Shown: positions 50,732-59,476 of the stretch, piece by piece
Numbering within the stretch: the stretch's first letter is position 1
How the letters are laid out: each line of letters starts with the position of its first letter
Origin: Desulfosporosinus sp. Sb-LF
GTDB lineage: Bacteria > Bacillota > Desulfitobacteriia > Desulfitobacteriales > Desulfitobacteriaceae
DNA length: 64,000 nucleotides
Assembly (NCBI RefSeq): GCF_004766055.1
Contig: NZ_SPQR01000006.1
Span: 248,001-312,000 of the forward strand
Direction: 5' to 3'
The notes under the pieces: generated by a model
What the model was told of the DNA's origin: nothing
Seen by the model: only the letters and a program-made list of their open reading frames with translations
Database searches by the model: none
Made by a program: the position numbers and the translations under genes

Positions 50732-50776
50732 TTGAAATGTAGGGTGAGATAGTCTATAATTGTGACCAGGTCATAA
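50732..50776 (+). promoter_or_regulatory. fapR promoter with a probable FapR operator
   Basis: TTGAAA (50732-50737), 17 bases, then TATAAT (50755-50760). Overlapping and just downstream is the 17-base near-palindrome TTGTGACCAGGTCATAA (50760-50776). Seven of eight half-site positions match, and its ACC-N-GGT core and TT/AA ends fit the FapR box. This is the expected place for autoregulation by FapR, relieved by malonyl-CoA or malonyl-ACP. Confidence 0.75.
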
Positions 50777-50814
50777 ATCAGGAGAAAAACGCAAGGTATA
50801 AAATGGTGATATAG

Positions 50815-51399
50815 ATGGCTCGATATTGTAAAGTAGAGCGCCGCAAAGTATTGGGAGAGGAACTCTCCAAACATCCATTCTTTACTGATGAGGAGCTTGC
50901 GGAAAGGTTTGGGGTGAGTGTCTCAACGATACGTTTAGATCGTGGAGAACTGGGGATTCCTGAATTAAGGGAACGGACCTGGGCAGTAGCTAATGAGGCA
51001 TATTCTGCGTTGAAGTCTTTAGATAATAAAGAACTGATCGGAGAATTGGTAGAACTCGTTGTTGGAGAGAGCGCTTGTTCAAAGTTGATGATTGATGAGA
51101 GTATGGTCTTGGCAAAGGCCAGAGTGGCTCGCGGGCATTATTTATTTGCTCAAGCAAATTCCCTTAGTATTGCCTTAGTAGATGCACCAATGGCTTTGAC
51201 TGGGAGTGTCGAGTTAAAATTTGTAAGGCCCGTTCACTTAGGTGAGATTGTTGTGGCGCAAGGAAGTGTGCTCAAACGAAAACAAAATAAATATTGGGTC
51301 CAAGTATCCTTGAACGTTGATTCTGAGGAAGTATTTCTAGGGAATTGGATTCTATTTGCGATCGAAGATCCTTCAGCTACTGGAAACGGAGATGGATAG
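50815..51399 (+). CDS. fapR: Fatty acid and phospholipid biosynthesis transcription regulator FapR
   Basis: FapR represses lipid synthesis genes until malonyl-CoA binds. The 194-residue protein has an N-terminal helix-turn-helix (FTDEELAERFGVSVSTIRLDRGELGI) and a C-terminal hot-dog effector domain (RGHYLFAQANSLSIALVDAP). The ATG is preceded by a weak GGTGAT site. It overlaps nothing; plsX starts at the next base. It is the lead gene of the fab cluster. Confidence 0.95.
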   Translation: MARYCKVERRKVLGEELSKHPFFTDEELAERFGVSVSTIRLDRGELGIPELRERTWAVANEAYSALKSLDNKELIGELVELVVGESACSKLMIDESMVLAKARVARGHYLFAQANSLSIALVDAPMALTGSVELKFVRPVHLGEIVVAQGSVLKRKQNKYWVQVSLNVDSEEVFLGNWILFAIEDPSATGNGDG

Positions 51400-52395
51400 A
51401 TGAGAATAGCAGTAGATGCGATGGGGGGCGATTATGCCCCAGAGGAGATCATTAAAGGGGCACTGATGGCTGCAGAAGCAAGTCCCGAAGTCCAAGTCAT
51501 TCTCGTAGGACAAAAAGAGCGAATCCAACCCTTTTTGACAGGCACCATTCCTAAAAACCTATCGTTCTATGAAGCATCTGAGGTGATAGAAATGGACGAG
51601 CATCCAGCCAATGCTGTTCGTAAGAAAAAGGACGCTTCGATTGTAGTGGCGACGAGATTAGTAAAGCTGGGTGAAGCCGATGCCGTTGTGAGTGCGGGTA
51701 GTACTGGTGCACAAATGGCTGCCGGACTTTTGGGCCTAGGGCGTATTAAGGGGATCGAAAGACCTGCCATTGCCACCGTTTTGCCAACGTTGGAAGGCGG
51801 AAAACTTATGCTAGATGTAGGTGCTAATCTGGACGCCACACCTGGGCAACTTAACCAATATGCGCTAATGGGTAGCATCTACGCAAAGAAAATCTTGGGG
51901 TTTTCAAATCCGCGTGTTGGTCTTCTAAATATAGGGAGTGAAGAGGGAAAAGGTAACGAGCTTACCCAAAAAACCTATGCGCTACTCAAAGAAGCCCCTG
52001 TTAATTTTATCGGGAATGTTGAGGGACGGGATGTTCCCTATGGACGTGCAGATGTGATTGTCTGTGAAGGGTTTGCCGGAAATGTGCTGCTTAAAACGGC
52101 GGAAGGACTGGCCGGAGTATTATTTCAGCTGATTAAGGAGAAAATTACTTCAAATATGATCCGTAAGTTAGGCGCGCTGGCAGTGAAACCGGGTTTGAAA
52201 GAGATCGCTCAGATGATGGACTATGCTGAGTATGGTGGTGCTCCTTTGCTTGGAGTTAATGGAATTAGCATTATTTGCCACGGAAGTTCGAAGTCAAAAG
52301 CGATTCTTAATGCAATTCGGGTTGCTAAGGAATGTGTGCAATTGCATTTGATTGAACAGATTCAGGAAGATCTCCCCAAGAAGCCTGATGTATAA
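51400..52395 (+). CDS. plsX: Phosphate acyltransferase PlsX
   Basis: PlsX converts acyl-ACP to acyl-phosphate, the donor for PlsY. The 331-residue product has IAVDAMGGDYAPEEII, SAGSTGAQMAAGLLGLGRI, DVGANLDATPGQL and VCEGFAGNVLLKTAEGL. Its ATG abuts the fapR TAG, so the two are translationally linked. Confidence 0.97.
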   Translation: MRIAVDAMGGDYAPEEIIKGALMAAEASPEVQVILVGQKERIQPFLTGTIPKNLSFYEASEVIEMDEHPANAVRKKKDASIVVATRLVKLGEADAVVSAGSTGAQMAAGLLGLGRIKGIERPAIATVLPTLEGGKLMLDVGANLDATPGQLNQYALMGSIYAKKILGFSNPRVGLLNIGSEEGKGNELTQKTYALLKEAPVNFIGNVEGRDVPYGRADVIVCEGFAGNVLLKTAEGLAGVLFQLIKEKITSNMIRKLGALAVKPGLKEIAQMMDYAEYGGAPLLGVNGISIICHGSSKSKAILNAIRVAKECVQLHLIEQIQEDLPKKPDV

Positions 52396-52418
52396 TTGAG
52401 AAAAGAGGACACGCGATT

Positions 52419-53420
52419 ATGTGGAGTGTAGGGATTGTAGGGACAGGGTCATATGTTCCTGAGAACATTTTAACGAATGTGGATTTAGAAAAAATTGTTG
52501 ACACAAACGATGAATGGATCATAACTCGTACAGGGATCAAGGAACGTCATATAGCCCCAAAGGATATGCCTGTCTCGGAATTGTGCTACCAAGCTGGTTT
52601 GAGGGCTTTAGAGGATGCGCAGGTAGCTCCCGAAGAAATTGATCTCGTTCTTGTAGCGACGATAACACCGGATTACGCGTTTCCTGCGACTGCTTGTTTG
52701 GTTGCTGATCGCTTAGGGGCAAAAAATGCCGCTGCTTTTGATTTGGAAGCGGGATGCACTGGCTTTATTTATGGAGTGGCAACGGCCAGCCAGTTTGTGG
52801 CCACAGGAATGTATAAAAAGGTACTTGTTATTGGCGGGGAAACCTTGAGCAAAATTCTTAACTGGGAAGATCGTTCTACGTGCATTCTCTTCGGTGATGG
52901 TGCAGGAGCGGCGGTTTTACAACGAGTTGAAGAGGGATTTGGGCTTTTGAGCTTTGAATTAGGTTCAGACGGCTCAGGAGGTAAGTTGCTCAGCCAACCG
53001 GCGGGGGGTTCTAAATTGCCAGCAAGTCTAGAGACAATCGAGAAAAACTTACACACAGTTCAAATGGAGGGTAAGGAAGTCTATAAGTTCGCCGTTCGGA
53101 TTATGGGTGAGGTTTCCGTGAATGTCCTCGAGAAAGCAGGTTTAACAAAGGACGATATCGATCTTTTAGTCCCACATCAGGCCAATATGCGAATTGTAGA
53201 TGCTGCGGTCAAACGACTGGGAATTTCACCGGATAAAGTGGTCATTAATTTGGACAAGTATGGAAACATGTCGGCTGCGTCTATTCCAGTGGCCTTAGAT
53301 GAAGCGGTTAAAGCGGGACGACTTGCCGAGGGAGATATTGTCGTTATGGTTGGATTTGGCACAGGTTTGACTTGGGGTGCTTGTGTTTTGAAATGGACGA
53401 AAGTAGGCATACAAGGATGA
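52419..53420 (+). CDS. fabH: Beta-ketoacyl-ACP synthase III
   Basis: FabH condenses acetyl-CoA or a branched primer with malonyl-ACP to start fatty acid synthesis. The 333-residue protein has the catalytic triad: Cys in DLEAGCTGFIYG (~residue 113), His in VPHQANMRIV and Asn in LDKYGNMSAAS. AAGAGGA lies upstream of the ATG. It overlaps fabK by four bases. Confidence 0.97.
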   Translation: MWSVGIVGTGSYVPENILTNVDLEKIVDTNDEWIITRTGIKERHIAPKDMPVSELCYQAGLRALEDAQVAPEEIDLVLVATITPDYAFPATACLVADRLGAKNAAAFDLEAGCTGFIYGVATASQFVATGMYKKVLVIGGETLSKILNWEDRSTCILFGDGAGAAVLQRVEEGFGLLSFELGSDGSGGKLLSQPAGGSKLPASLETIEKNLHTVQMEGKEVYKFAVRIMGEVSVNVLEKAGLTKDDIDLLVPHQANMRIVDAAVKRLGISPDKVVINLDKYGNMSAASIPVALDEAVKAGRLAEGDIVVMVGFGTGLTWGACVLKWTKVGIQG

Positions 53421-54373
53421 TTAAAACAAAGATATGTGAATTAATTGGAATTGAGTATCCGATTTTTCAAGGCGGAATGGCTTGGGTTGCGACTGGAGAA
53501 TTAGCTGCAGCGGTCTCGGAAAGTGGGGGCTTGGGCATTATAGGGTCGGGGCAGGCTCCCGCAGATTGGTTGCGTCAAGAAATTCGTAAAGTGAAAGCGA
53601 TTACTAAAAAGCCTTACGGGGTTAATGTAATGCTAATGTCTCCGTTTGTGGATGAAGTCATGCAGGTAATTCTGGAGGAACGTGTTCCGGTGATTACAAC
53701 GGGAGCAGGAAATCCCGGGAAATATGTGCCCATGCTGAAAGAAGTCGGCACGAAAATAATTCCCGTAGTGGCTTCTGTCGCATTAGCCAAACGACTGGAA
53801 AAGGCTGGGGTTGATGCCTTAATTGCAGAAGGAATGGAGTCCGGCGGACATATCGGAGAAATTGGAACCTTCCCGCTTGTTCCCCAAGTAGTCAATGCTG
53901 TTCAAATTCCGGTAATTGCTGCTGGAGGAATCCTTGATGGTCGAGGTTTGGTCGCGGCTTTAGCCCTGGGTGCCGAAGGAGTACAAATGGGGACACGCTT
54001 TATGTGCGCAGAGGAATGTACCATTTCACCGCTTGTAAAAGATAGAATTATTAAGGCTAAGGACCGTGCTACTGTGGTTACAGGACGTTCGACTGGTCAT
54101 CCGGTTCGTTGTTTGGATAATCACTTTACCCGTGAAATAGATCAACATGAACGGGAAGGAATGGCACCTGAAGAGATTGAAAAACTAGGTCTCGGAAGAT
54201 TACGTTTAGCTATGGTGGAAGGGGATTTAGAGAACGGCTCCATTATGGCGGGTCAAATTGCTGGAGCGGTTACCCGCCTCGAATCTTCAGCAGCAATTAT
54301 TCAAGACATCATGCAATCTGCTGAACGGGAATACGAGCGTCTCTCTGCACGGTTTGGAGAGAGGAGGGGCTGA
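53417..54373 (+). CDS. fabK: Enoyl-ACP reductase FabK (FMN-dependent)
   Basis: FabK is the flavoprotein form of enoyl-ACP reductase, using NADH and FMN. The 318-residue TIM barrel has YPIFQGGMAWVATGELAAAVS, GGLGIIGSG, AGNPGKY, EGMESGGHIG and GAEGVQMGTRF. It belongs to the nitronate monooxygenase superfamily; position between fabH and fabD argues for FabK. The ATG overlaps the fabH stop and an upstream frame to 53372 is ignored. A second, more distant FabK-like gene lies at 56481. Confidence 0.92.
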   Translation: MIKTKICELIGIEYPIFQGGMAWVATGELAAAVSESGGLGIIGSGQAPADWLRQEIRKVKAITKKPYGVNVMLMSPFVDEVMQVILEERVPVITTGAGNPGKYVPMLKEVGTKIIPVVASVALAKRLEKAGVDALIAEGMESGGHIGEIGTFPLVPQVVNAVQIPVIAAGGILDGRGLVAALALGAEGVQMGTRFMCAEECTISPLVKDRIIKAKDRATVVTGRSTGHPVRCLDNHFTREIDQHEREGMAPEEIEKLGLGRLRLAMVEGDLENGSIMAGQIAGAVTRLESSAAIIQDIMQSAEREYERLSARFGERRG

Positions 54374-54374
54374 A

Positions 54375-55313
54375 TTGGGTAAGCTAGCCTTTATATTCCC
54401 AGGGCAAGGGTCTCAGTATGTCGGAATGGGAAAAGAACTATTTCAGACTTCCAGTGGTGGGAGTGCCTGTGAGACAGCGCGAGGGATTTTAGGAAACAAG
54501 TTTATTAATTTACTGGAGGAGGGACCAGCGGAAGAACTTCAACAGACGGCCTGTACTCAACCAGCAATATTACTTGTGAGTGTGGTAGCGTGGCTACAAC
54601 TACGAGAAGCGGGAATTAAACCGGATTATGTGGCGGGTCATAGTCTCGGTGAGTACTCGGCCCATGTCGCTGCTGGTAGCCTGGACTTGGCTACGGCACT
54701 GCGTGTGGTGAGAAGGCGTGGAGAGCTGATGCAAGAAGCGGTTCCAAAGGGTCTAGGGGGAATGGCCGCGATCCTGGGGCTCTCTGGAGATCAAGTGGAA
54801 GAGGCATGCCGCCTTGCGGCAGTGCGCGGCGTTGTTGCACCGGCGAATTACAATTGCCCGGGACAAGTGGTTATTTCTGGGGAAATAAACGCATTAGACT
54901 ATGCCATCGAAATCGCCAAGGAATTGGGGGCCAAACGCGCTATACCGCTTGTAGTAAGTGGCCCGTTTCACTCCAGTCTAATGGAGAAGGTAGGGGAAGA
55001 ACTACAATCGGTTTTAGAGGGCGTATCTTGGCAAAATCCACGTTGCCCTATCATTTCGAATATTGACGCCACCGAGGTCACCTCTCCGTTTCGTACGGTA
55101 AGTACGTTGGTTAGGCAAGTCAGTGGTGCAGTTCGTTGGGAACAATCCATTCGTTACCTTCTAGACTTAGGGGTTGATACCTTTATTGAGTGTGGTCCGG
55201 GTAAAGTTTTGACAGGTTTAGTGAAAAAAATTGCCCCTGATGTCAATCTCTTGCGGGTAGAAGACAGGGCGTCCTTGGAAAAGTCACTTGCATATTTGAA
55301 GGAGAGTCGTTAA
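54375..55313 (+). CDS. fabD: Malonyl-CoA:ACP transacylase
   Basis: FabD loads malonate onto ACP. The 312-residue product has AFIFPGQGSQYVGMGKEL, the catalytic Ser in GHSLGEYSA and the His in VSGPFHSSLM. The start is TTG with GGAGG 7 bases upstream. It begins one base after fabK and ends one base before fabG. Confidence 0.96.
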   Translation: MGKLAFIFPGQGSQYVGMGKELFQTSSGGSACETARGILGNKFINLLEEGPAEELQQTACTQPAILLVSVVAWLQLREAGIKPDYVAGHSLGEYSAHVAAGSLDLATALRVVRRRGELMQEAVPKGLGGMAAILGLSGDQVEEACRLAAVRGVVAPANYNCPGQVVISGEINALDYAIEIAKELGAKRAIPLVVSGPFHSSLMEKVGEELQSVLEGVSWQNPRCPIISNIDATEVTSPFRTVSTLVRQVSGAVRWEQSIRYLLDLGVDTFIECGPGKVLTGLVKKIAPDVNLLRVEDRASLEKSLAYLKESR

Positions 55314-55314
55314 A

Positions 55315-56058
55315 ATGATGCTGAATGATAGCGTGGCTGTTGTTACTGGGAGCGGTCGAGGGATTGGGCGCGCCATAGCTTTGGAATTAGCAGCGGCGGG
55401 GGCGAAGGTTGTTATTAATTATGCAGGTCGTTCCGATAAGGCAGAGGAAACAGTCGAGTTGATTCGTAATGCTGGGGGAGAAAGTCTGGCTGTACAGGCG
55501 GATGTAAGCCAAGCGGACGATGTTAATCGATTGATACAGACTGCTTTGGATCACTTCGGTAAGATCAACATTCTCGTCAACAATGCCGGAATCACACGAG
55601 ATTCACTGTTGCTTCGTATGAAGGAAGCGGATTGGGATGCAGTCTTGGACACTAATCTTAAGGGAGTGTACCTTTGCACCAAAGCAGTGAGCAAAGCAAT
55701 GCTTAAACAGCGCTCAGGGGTTATTGTTAATATTTCCTCGGTAGTGGGTCTCTCCGGGAATGCGGGACAAGCCAACTATGCAGCGGCCAAAGCAGGGGTT
55801 ATAGGATTTTCGAAATCTATTGCCAAGGAGTTTGCGCCACGCGGGATTCGTGTCAATGTTGTAGCCCCAGGGTATATTTCCACAGAGATGACGGAAACCT
55901 TATCAGAAGGGGTCCAAAGTGAAATTATGCGTGCAATACCGCTCGGTCGCATAGGAAAGGCCGAAGATGTTGCCAAAGTAGTTAGGTTCCTTGTGTCCCC
56001 GGAGGCATCTTACATTACAGGGCAGACCTTGTGCGTTGATGGGGGTATGGAAATATAA
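55315..56058 (+). CDS. fabG: 3-oxoacyl-ACP reductase
   Basis: FabG reduces beta-ketoacyl-ACP with NADPH. The 247-residue short-chain dehydrogenase has VVTGSGRGIGRAIALELA, the NNAG motif (LVNNAGITRDSLL), the catalytic Ser, Tyr and Lys (ISSVVGLSG, YAAAKAG) and the C-terminal GQTLCVDGGM. ATG 55315 follows AAGGAG at ten bases. Confidence 0.96.
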   Translation: MMLNDSVAVVTGSGRGIGRAIALELAAAGAKVVINYAGRSDKAEETVELIRNAGGESLAVQADVSQADDVNRLIQTALDHFGKINILVNNAGITRDSLLLRMKEADWDAVLDTNLKGVYLCTKAVSKAMLKQRSGVIVNISSVVGLSGNAGQANYAAAKAGVIGFSKSIAKEFAPRGIRVNVVAPGYISTEMTETLSEGVQSEIMRAIPLGRIGKAEDVAKVVRFLVSPEASYITGQTLCVDGGMEI

Positions 56059-56090
56059 TTTTGATCTGCGAGAGGAGGTGAAGAAGCAGA

Positions 56091-56318
56091 ATGGAAGTTT
56101 TCGAAAAAGTTAAAGCCATCGTCGTCGAACAACTTGGGGTTGATGAAGCCAATGTTACTCAGGAGACCTCCTTTGAAGAGCTGAATGCGGATTCTTTGGA
56201 TATCGTAGAATTGATTATGGCTCTTGAGGAAGCGTTCGACTTGGATATTCCTGATGAGGAAGCCGAAAAGATCCGAACAGTTGGAGATGCAGTAAGCTAC
56301 ATCAAGGATAACAAATAA
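56091..56318 (+). CDS. acpP: Acyl carrier protein
   Basis: ACP carries the growing acyl chain on a phosphopantetheine arm. The 75-residue acidic product has the modified serine in the [16 protein letters not shown] motif. GAGGAGGTG precedes the ATG. A terminator follows, which would let short and long transcripts differ in acpP level. Confidence 0.97.
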   Translation: MEVFEKVKAIVVEQLGVDEANVTQETSFEELNADSLDIVELIMALEEAFDLDIPDEEAEKIRTVGDAVSYIKDNK

Positions 56319-56324
56319 TTAAGA

Positions 56325-56358
56325 AAAGGTCCCGTATTAAGATGCGGGGCTTTCTTTT
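56325..56358 (+). terminator. Terminator after acpP
   Basis: AAAGGTCCCGTAT and ATGCGGGGCTTT form a stem with a G-T pair and a short loop, then TCTTTT. Confidence 0.8.
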
Positions 56359-56429
56359 AGGAGGTTTTCTTTCTCCTTTGCGACTAAATGTTATAGGAGA
56401 GAGTTTATATAGACGTAATGAAAATTTTG

Positions 56430-56457
56430 CTACTCTTGTTGATAGGACAATGAGTAG
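56430..56457. promoter_or_regulatory. Inverted repeat upstream of the second FabK-like gene
   Basis: CTACTCTTGT and ACAATGAGTAG pair with one bulge and lie 24 bases before the start codon. It could be an operator or a leader hairpin. No FapR-like ACC-N-GGT core is seen. Confidence 0.4.
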
Positions 56458-56480
56458 AACTCTCATGGGGAGGAAAGATT

Positions 56481-57440
56481 GTGAAAATACCCGAACTTCG
56501 TATTGGTAATTTAGTGGCTAAAATTCCTGTTATACAAGGAGGAATGGCCGTAAGGATATCCATGGCCCCTCTTGCGGCAGCTGTTGCTGAAGAGGGTGGG
56601 ATCGGAATCATTGCAGGAAGTGGGTTGTCTGTCGAGGAACTCAAAGCAGAAATCCGTGAAGCACGTCGGCGTACCAAAGGAATCATCGGGGTGAACATCA
56701 TGTTTGCGGTTCGTGAATTCGCTCAGCTGGTACATGCTGCGTTCGATGAAAAGATTGATCTCCTGGTTTCTGGGGCAGGCTTTTCAAGGGACATGTTCAC
56801 TTGGGGTAAGGAAAAGGGTATTCCAGTGGTGCCGATTGTTTCATCAGATAAGCTAGCAAAATTATCCGAAAAGCTAGGGGCGGCGGCTGTGATTGTGGAG
56901 GGAATAGAGGCTGGCGGCCATTTAGGGACAGACCGTTCCATACATGATATCCTACCAGAGGTAATTGCGGCCGTGAACATTCCAGTTATAGGTGCAGGAG
57001 GCTTTACAAACGGGCAGGACGTTGCGAAAGCACTGAAGCTCGGGGCAGATGGGGTGCAAATGGGAACTCGATTTGCACTTAGCGAAGAGAGCGGTGCCGC
57101 TCTCGAATGGAAAACGGCGATGTTAAAGGCACGAGAAGAGGACATTGTATTTGTCCATAGTCCAGTTGGATTACCCGGGCGGGGAATCAGGAATCCCTTT
57201 ACTCAGGCACTCGAGGAAAATGTGGATGTTAAGCCGAAGGAATGCAATCGCTGTCTCAAACGTTGTGAGGGGAACTTTTGTATCATGAGTCGATTAGTTA
57301 AGGCACAACAGGGCAATGTTCAGGAGGGGCTTATATTTTCGGGAGCTAAAGTCTATAAAATTAAAGAAGTTTTGTCCGTGCATGAGATTCTAGAGGATAT
57401 AAAAAAAGGCATACTCAGCTTTAAGGAGGAAGAGTGTTGA
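56481..57440 (+). CDS. FabK-like nitronate monooxygenase family flavoprotein with a cysteine cluster
   Basis: A 319-residue TIM-barrel flavoprotein, paralogous to FabK at 53417. It shares IPVIQGGMAVRISMAPLAAAVA, GGIGIIAGSG, EGIEAGGHLG, GAGGFTNGQDVAKAL and GADGVQMGTRF. Unlike the first copy it has a C-terminal cluster CNRCLKRCEGNFC (Cys255, 258, 262, 267; spacing C-x2-C-x3-C-x4-C) that looks metal or Fe-S binding. GTG start after GGGAGG. It overlaps fabF, so a role in lipid synthesis is likely, perhaps a second enoyl reductase or an isomerase. The exact reaction is not known. Confidence 0.82.
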   Translation: MKIPELRIGNLVAKIPVIQGGMAVRISMAPLAAAVAEEGGIGIIAGSGLSVEELKAEIREARRRTKGIIGVNIMFAVREFAQLVHAAFDEKIDLLVSGAGFSRDMFTWGKEKGIPVVPIVSSDKLAKLSEKLGAAAVIVEGIEAGGHLGTDRSIHDILPEVIAAVNIPVIGAGGFTNGQDVAKALKLGADGVQMGTRFALSEESGAALEWKTAMLKAREEDIVFVHSPVGLPGRGIRNPFTQALEENVDVKPKECNRCLKRCEGNFCIMSRLVKAQQGNVQEGLIFSGAKVYKIKEVLSVHEILEDIKKGILSFKEEEC

Positions 57441-58675
57441 AACACCGTGCAGTTATTACGGGAATGGGTGTTGTCACTCCCGTAGGGAATCAAATAGATG
57501 AATTTTGGGATAATTTGATGGCAGGTAAATCCGGGATTGGATTATTGACGCGTTTTGATACTACAGATTTATCGACTAAGGTTGCGGCTGAGGTCAAAGA
57601 CTTCGAACCAACGGATTGGATCGAAAAAAAAGAAAGCAGACATATGGACCGCTTTGCTCAGTTTGCTATTGCAGCCGCGAAAATGGCGCTGAAGGACTCC
57701 GGCCTAGATTTGGATAAATTGAACAAAGAACGGGCAGGCGCCGTCATGGGATGCGGAATTGGCGGAGTCACAACGTTCGAGGAACAAAAAGAGGTGCTCA
57801 TGAAGAAGGGGAGCAGCAGGATCAGCCCGTTTTTTGTTCCAATGTTGATAAGCAACATGGCAGCCGGACATTTATCCATCGCGTTCGGATTGCAAGGATC
57901 TAGTATGACGATTGTTACAGCTTGTGCTTCGGCTACGAATGCGATTGGGGAAGCGCTACGGATTATTCAACATGGGGAAGCTGATGTTGTGTTTTGTGGT
58001 GGAACCGAGGCCCCGATTACAAACTTGGCTTTTGCTGGTTTTTGCTCCATGAAGGCAATGTCTACTGAAAAAGAAAATCCTGATCAAGCTTGCCGACCGT
58101 TTGATAAGCGTCGTAGTGGTTTTGTAATGGGTGAAGGTGCAGGGGTTTTGGTCGTAGAATCTCTAGAACATGCTAAGGCCCGAGGTGCACGTATTTATGC
58201 CGAACTAGCAGGCTATGGTAGCTCATCTGATGCGTATCATATAACGACACCAGTCCCTGGAGGGGCTGGTGCAGTTCGAGCAATGCGACTTGCCTTAAAT
58301 GATGCGGGAGTAAGCCCTGAAGAGGTTGACTATATTAATGCACATGGCACTGGCACAGGGCCCAATGATGCGACTGAAACTGCCGCTATCAAAACTTTGT
58401 TTGGTAGCCATGCATCTAAGTTGGCGATTAGTTCGACTAAATCAATGACAGGTCATTTGATGGGGGCAGCTGGAGCTATCGAGGCCGTAATTTGTGCCCT
58501 TGCCATCGACAGAGGGGCCATACCGCCCACGACCAACTATGGGCAACCAGACCCAGAATGTGATCTGGACTATGTTCCTAATAGTGCACGAAAACAAGAA
58601 GTAACAATGTCAATGTCTAATTCCTTAGGTTTTGGTGGGCATAATGCTACTATTGTATTGAAGAAATTTGTCTAA
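57437..58675 (+). CDS. fabF: Beta-ketoacyl-ACP synthase II
   Basis: FabF elongates acyl-ACP with malonyl-ACP. The 412-residue product has the catalytic Cys in VTACASATNAIGEA and the two His in NAHGTGTGPND and KSMTGHLMGAAGA. TTG 57437 lies seven bases after AAGGAGG; GTG 57434 would be too close to the site. It overlaps the FabK-like gene by four bases. No fabZ or acc genes are in the window. Confidence 0.96.
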   Translation: MKHRAVITGMGVVTPVGNQIDEFWDNLMAGKSGIGLLTRFDTTDLSTKVAAEVKDFEPTDWIEKKESRHMDRFAQFAIAAAKMALKDSGLDLDKLNKERAGAVMGCGIGGVTTFEEQKEVLMKKGSSRISPFFVPMLISNMAAGHLSIAFGLQGSSMTIVTACASATNAIGEALRIIQHGEADVVFCGGTEAPITNLAFAGFCSMKAMSTEKENPDQACRPFDKRRSGFVMGEGAGVLVVESLEHAKARGARIYAELAGYGSSSDAYHITTPVPGGAGAVRAMRLALNDAGVSPEEVDYINAHGTGTGPNDATETAAIKTLFGSHASKLAISSTKSMTGHLMGAAGAIEAVICALAIDRGAIPPTTNYGQPDPECDLDYVPNSARKQEVTMSMSNSLGFGGHNATIVLKKFV

Positions 58676-58693
58676 AGATAAGGAGACTCATGA

Positions 58694-59476
58694 ATGGTCG
58701 AAAAGAGACGAAATGAGACTGGAAAATTGAAAAAAACAGAAGGAAGGCCGGGGCGAAAGAAATACGCCCCGACTTCCCTCGTCCGTGAACCAGGCCTCAA
58801 GTTAGCAAAACGCTTGGGCCTTGAAACTCCTAATCGCCTGTTTGTCACGGCTTTGACTCATCCTTCATACGTGTTTGAAAATCCACAGTTCTGTCGAGAA
58901 AATAACCAACGGCTTGAATTTCTAGGCGATGCGATTTTGGACTTTGTGATTGCTGAGTACCTGTATTTGAGTTATCCAGATCGACCAGAAGGGGAACTCA
59001 CGAAGATGCGGGCCGCAGTCGTTAATGAGACGACGTTAGCTCTTAAGGCGCACGAAATTGAGTTAGGACAAGAACTTTTGTTAGGCAAGGGCGAGCAGGT
59101 ATCGGGGGGGCGGGAAAGACCCTCTATTTTGGCAGATGCCTGGGAAGCAGTGGTTGGAGCGATATACTTGCAATACGGACTTCAAGAAGCTCGAAGAATT
59201 ATTTTGGAGTTATTAAAGCCGTCTATAGAAGAAGTTGCTGCAGGAAATTATGGAGATTACAAAACTGTGTTACAAGAAAAGGCACAACGAGAAGAGAAAG
59301 AGGTAAACTATCAAATCCTGGTAGAGGAAGGGCCAGATCATAATAAATGCTTTACTGCTGGCGTCTTTCTTCAAGGGGATTTAATGGGGAAAGGTATGGG
59401 CCGCACCAAAAAGGAAGCAGAGCAACATGCAGCGAGGCAGGTGCTGGAACACTGGGGGAGGGAGAGCGATGGCTAA
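58694..59476 (+). CDS. rnc: Ribonuclease III
   Basis: RNase III cuts double-stranded RNA in rRNA processing and mRNA turnover. The 260-residue protein has a basic N-terminal extension of ~30 residues (ETGKLKKTEGRPGRKKY), then the catalytic signature NQRLEFLGDAILDF and the acidic pair in ILADAWEAVVGAIYL. A C-terminal dsRNA-binding domain (DYKTVLQEKAQ, KGMGRTKKEAEQHAAR) follows. AAGGAG lies 8 bases before the ATG. It overlaps smc by eight bases. Confidence 0.96.
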   Translation: MVEKRRNETGKLKKTEGRPGRKKYAPTSLVREPGLKLAKRLGLETPNRLFVTALTHPSYVFENPQFCRENNQRLEFLGDAILDFVIAEYLYLSYPDRPEGELTKMRAAVVNETTLALKAHEIELGQELLLGKGEQVSGGRERPSILADAWEAVVGAIYLQYGLQEARRIILELLKPSIEEVAAGNYGDYKTVLQEKAQREEKEVNYQILVEEGPDHNKCFTAGVFLQGDLMGKGMGRTKKEAEQHAARQVLEHWGRESDG

